Origin: Sulfuricurvum sp. IAE1
Lineage (GTDB): Bacteria; Campylobacterota; Campylobacteria; Campylobacterales; Sulfurimonadaceae
Direction: 5' to 3'
Length of the DNA stretch: 64,000 nt
NCBI RefSeq assembly: GCF_004347735.1
Contig: NZ_SLTI01000060.1
Coordinates: 372,001-436,000, forward strand
Shown here: positions 61,793-64,000 of the stretch, piece by piece
Position numbering within the stretch: the stretch's first letter is position 1
Layout: every line of letters starts with the position of its first letter
Made by a program: the position numbers and the translations under genes
The notes under the pieces: model-generated
Told to the model about the DNA's origin: nothing
Seen by the model: the letters and a program-made list of their open reading frames with translations, nothing else
The model's database searches: none

Positions 61793-64000
61793 CTACTCTC
61801 CTACCAATTTGGCAATTATTTCGCGCGCATTATCGCACATCCTGTTTTGTTTTTCTATTAAGAAATGGTCGCGGGCGACGTTTTTGTTCGTATGAATCTT
61901 TGCGGTGGCGATGTTGATGTCGGCTTCGTCGAAAAGCCGGACGAAATAGGCCAGCAGCCCGCGCTGATTCGCGGTGGTCAGGTTGAGCTGGGCGTAATGG
62001 ATCGAATGGTCGCAGTCGAGTGTGATTTCACCCGGTTTGATAACGGGTTTGGGCAGCTCGATCGTTTTGGACATATCGAATGCCTCGTGGACGATCCGTT
62101 CGACCTCTTCAAGTGTCCCTTCTCTCGGACGCTGCAAGAATTCGATTTTGAAATATTTGATCCCGTCGAACAGGGTGAAAATATCCATCGACGCGACGTC
62201 GAGATAGCTCAGTTTGCCCAGCAGGTATCCAAGATTCAGCGGAATTTTTCGGAAAATATGGATTACCAGCCCACCGTTTTGCTCGAGCCGGTAGGTAAAG
62301 TTGCCGCATCCGAACGCCTGTTTCGAGACCGAAAGGATTTCGTGGGGAGCGTGTTTGAGGAAGAAGAGATCCGATTCGATGGAGAGAATCTTTTTTTGCT
62401 CGATTTTCGAAAAACTTCCGAATTCGGGGTCGTTGACCAGCTTTTTTTCTTTGTTGCGCCGTTTGAGCGCATCGCCGATCCGGTCGTTCTGGGACGCTAT
62501 TTCCAGTGAGGCTTCGTAGAGCTCGTGCAGCAAATTGGCGCCGAAGCTGGTATAGGTTCCGGGCCCTACCCCGTTGATATCGGCATAGGTGAGGATGTAG
62601 AGGAGCGTCAGGTTGTCGGGAGTTTTGATTTTCGACATGAACTGATACAGCGTCTTTTCGTGATACAGGTTTTCGCGATAGGCGACGTGGCTCATCAGGA
62701 CGTGGTGGCGTACGAGCAGGGCAGCCCTCTCGAACTGCTGGGAGGGGAGTTTGAGGTTTTTGATAAAGGGGACGATCAGTTTCGCTCCCACTTCGCTGTG
62801 GTCTTGTTTGCGTCCCTTGCCTGTGTCGTGGAGCAGGATGATCGCTTTGAGCAACACCTTGTCCGCCGCGGGCAGTTGTGCGTAGAGAAGTTTGACGTGC
62901 GGGTCGGCGATGTTTTCGAGCGCTTCGATGCATTTGATCGAATGCAGATCGACCGGATAGTGGTGATAGCCGTCGAACTGAGGGAGATGGAGCACTTTCT
63001 TAAACGCCCCGATCAGCTGGTGGAGTATCCCGGCATCGTAGAAGAGCTGCAAAACAACGTAAAGATGTTCCCGCTCGAAGAGTTTGCGCAGCAGTGCGTA
63101 CGTTTTGGCCCGCAGCGGATGGGAAATCGATACGTACGTAAAATGGAACAGTACGCTCGCATCGAACGTCCAGGAACGGTCTTCGAGCCCGCAGAGCATC
63201 TCGAGCAGCGAATGGATCGAGGGGGGTTGCATCCGGTAGGAGGCGTAGAGGACCTCATCAAGGGCATAAAATCCTTTTTGGACCCGTCCCTGCCGCAGTT
63301 TTGAAATAGAGATCGCATCGTGCTGATAGGGGCGTGCCATTTTTTTGACGTAGATGCGGGTGAAGTTGTTGATTCGCCACTGTGCTTCGAGGAGTTTCGT
63401 CACCAAACGCCGTTCATCCGCAAAACCGAGCATTTCGGCGATGCGCGGCATGTAATCGAGGACGAGCTGGTCTTGCTGTTTGCCGCTGAGAAGGTGCAGG
63501 GCGCTGCGGACGCGGAACAGCAGTTCGAGCGCGATGCGGTATTCACGGTATTGCTCTTCGCTAAAAAGGGTGCCGGAGAGTTCTTTGAGCGTCGTGACGC
63601 CGTAGAGGGTTTTGGCGATCCAGAACAGAAGCTGCGAATCGCGCAGTCCGCCGACCCCCTCTTTGATGTGCGGCTGCATCGAGGAGGGAAATTTTTTCCG
63701 GCGCAGCTCTGCTTCTTCGATCTTGGCGAGGATGAAGGCTTTGGGGTTATCGTAGCGGATCGCGGTAAGTCGGCTCTGGACGGCACTCCATGTAAAGGGT
63801 GAGCCGATGATGAGCCGCGATTCCATCATCGCCGTTTTGATCGTTATGTCTTCACGCGACGCTCCGAGAAGATCGCCGACTTCATGAACACGGTGCCCCA
63901 GTTTGAGCCCGGCGTCCCAGGCAAGGTAGAGAAACTTTTCAATGATGGCGGCGGTGTTGTAACCGTCGTTTTTTTCGTACACGATCATCAGGTCGATGTC
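61793..64000 (-). CDS. glnD: GlnD-like PII uridylyltransferase/uridylyl-removing protein, 5' end outside window
   Basis: The last 736 codons are visible; the frame is open at the window edge (DIDLMIVYEKNDGYN, the end of the nucleotidyltransferase motif). Then the KEGVGGLRDSQLLFWIAK motif of the NT domain, an HD domain (DKVLLKAIILLHDTGKGRKQDHSEVGAKL, VRHHVLMSHVAYREN) and two C-terminal ACT domains, the last starting DHSIHYAQLNLTTANQRGLLAYFVRLF. Controls nitrogen metabolism by (de)uridylylating PII according to glutamine. The N-terminus and catalytic Gly-Ser pair lie beyond the window. Confidence 0.9.
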   Translation of the reverse strand, partial: DIDLMIVYEKNDGYNTAAIIEKFLYLAWDAGLKLGHRVHEVGDLLGASREDITIKTAMMESRLIIGSPFTWSAVQSRLTAIRYDNPKAFILAKIEEAELRRKKFPSSMQPHIKEGVGGLRDSQLLFWIAKTLYGVTTLKELSGTLFSEEQYREYRIALELLFRVRSALHLLSGKQQDQLVLDYMPRIAEMLGFADERRLVTKLLEAQWRINNFTRIYVKKMARPYQHDAISISKLRQGRVQKGFYALDEVLYASYRMQPPSIHSLLEMLCGLEDRSWTFDASVLFHFTYVSISHPLRAKTYALLRKLFEREHLYVVLQLFYDAGILHQLIGAFKKVLHLPQFDGYHHYPVDLHSIKCIEALENIADPHVKLLYAQLPAADKVLLKAIILLHDTGKGRKQDHSEVGAKLIVPFIKNLKLPSQQFERAALLVRHHVLMSHVAYRENLYHEKTLYQFMSKIKTPDNLTLLYILTYADINGVGPGTYTSFGANLLHELYEASLEIASQNDRIGDALKRRNKEKKLVNDPEFGSFSKIEQKKILSIESDLFFLKHAPHEILSVSKQAFGCGNFTYRLEQNGGLVIHIFRKIPLNLGYLLGKLSYLDVASMDIFTLFDGIKYFKIEFLQRPREGTLEEVERIVHEAFDMSKTIELPKPVIKPGEITLDCDHSIHYAQLNLTTANQRGLLAYFVRLFDEADINIATAKIHTNKNVARDHFLIEKQNRMCDNAREIIAKLVGE

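Noticed and set aside
59790-61800. glmS ribozyme upstream of glmS
   Set aside because: The gene upstream ends three bases before the glmS start, leaving no space, and the ribozyme is characteristic of Gram-positive bacteria.

Overview
The window is a dense, roughly 50% GC chromosomal segment of a motile, sulfur-metabolising member of the Campylobacterota, most likely a Sulfurimonadaceae (Sulfuricurvum/Sulfurimonas-like) bacterium. The placement rests on gene order as well as content: jag-mnmE, rppH-lysC-hobA-holB-folP (as in Helicobacter pylori), nth...peb4-like parvulin-fba (as in Campylobacter jejuni), an atypical HP1021/Cj1608-type response regulator next to a fused ispDF, and lineage-specific families such as HobA. 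Sulfur chemistry is indicated by a SorAB-type sulfite dehydrogenase, a TAT-exported Psr/Ttr-like molybdoenzyme operon and an ATP-sulfurylase-like protein. There is no rRNA, tRNA, CRISPR array, prophage or insertion sequence that I can see; both ends cut through genes (jag at the left, glnD at the right).

Layout. 1-6.1 kb: jag, mnmE, ruvX, a hypothetical, ilvC, a YibQ-type divergent polysaccharide deacetylase and dprA. 6.1-11 kb, minus strand: sorB/sorA, queA, tatC, tatB, hemW. 11-16.2 kb: the rppH-lysC-hobA-holB-folP operon and a CPA2 antiporter. 16.3-17.9 kb: motAB with a clear terminator. 18.1-24.5 kb, minus strand: a PiT phosphate transporter with a four-unit 11-bp repeat operator, a periplasmic cyclophilin, an unrecognised P-loop protein, HU, an XRE regulator plus small partner gene beside an AT-rich repeat region, a coiled-coil protein and a class III cyclase-like protein. 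24.6-27.8 kb: pyk, cmoA, a lipoprotein, nth. 28-37 kb: two tandem hybrid histidine kinases, a parvulin chaperone, fba, an M23 peptidase and a heme-c chemoreceptor. 37-39.6 kb: cupin, aroK, thioredoxin-like, hisD.

39.9-47.6 kb is the most distinctive block: a ferredoxin/NrfD/molybdopterin catalytic subunit (B-C-A order), a TorD-like chaperone, a multi-cluster ferredoxin, a protein resembling only the substrate-binding half of shikimate dehydrogenase, and an unknown protein, in two closely packed transcription segments. 47.6-53.1 kb: a diguanylate cyclase, pgpA, a divergent Sat-like protein, the HP1021-type regulator and ispDF. 53.3-55.9 kb: thiC and mrp. 56-59.9 kb: two convergent paralogous heme-c GGDEF proteins, one with an intact GGEEF and one degenerate. 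59.9-64 kb: glmS and glnD.

The strongest leads for new biology are the set of three membrane sensors with a periplasmic CxxCH, two of which share a cytoplasmic five-cysteine module and differ in catalytic state; the divergent Sat-like enzyme whose active-site motifs are altered; the unusual tail of the molybdoenzyme operon; and the 11-bp-periodic operator in front of the phosphate transporter. All functional calls are from reading the sequence and family knowledge; no database search was run.
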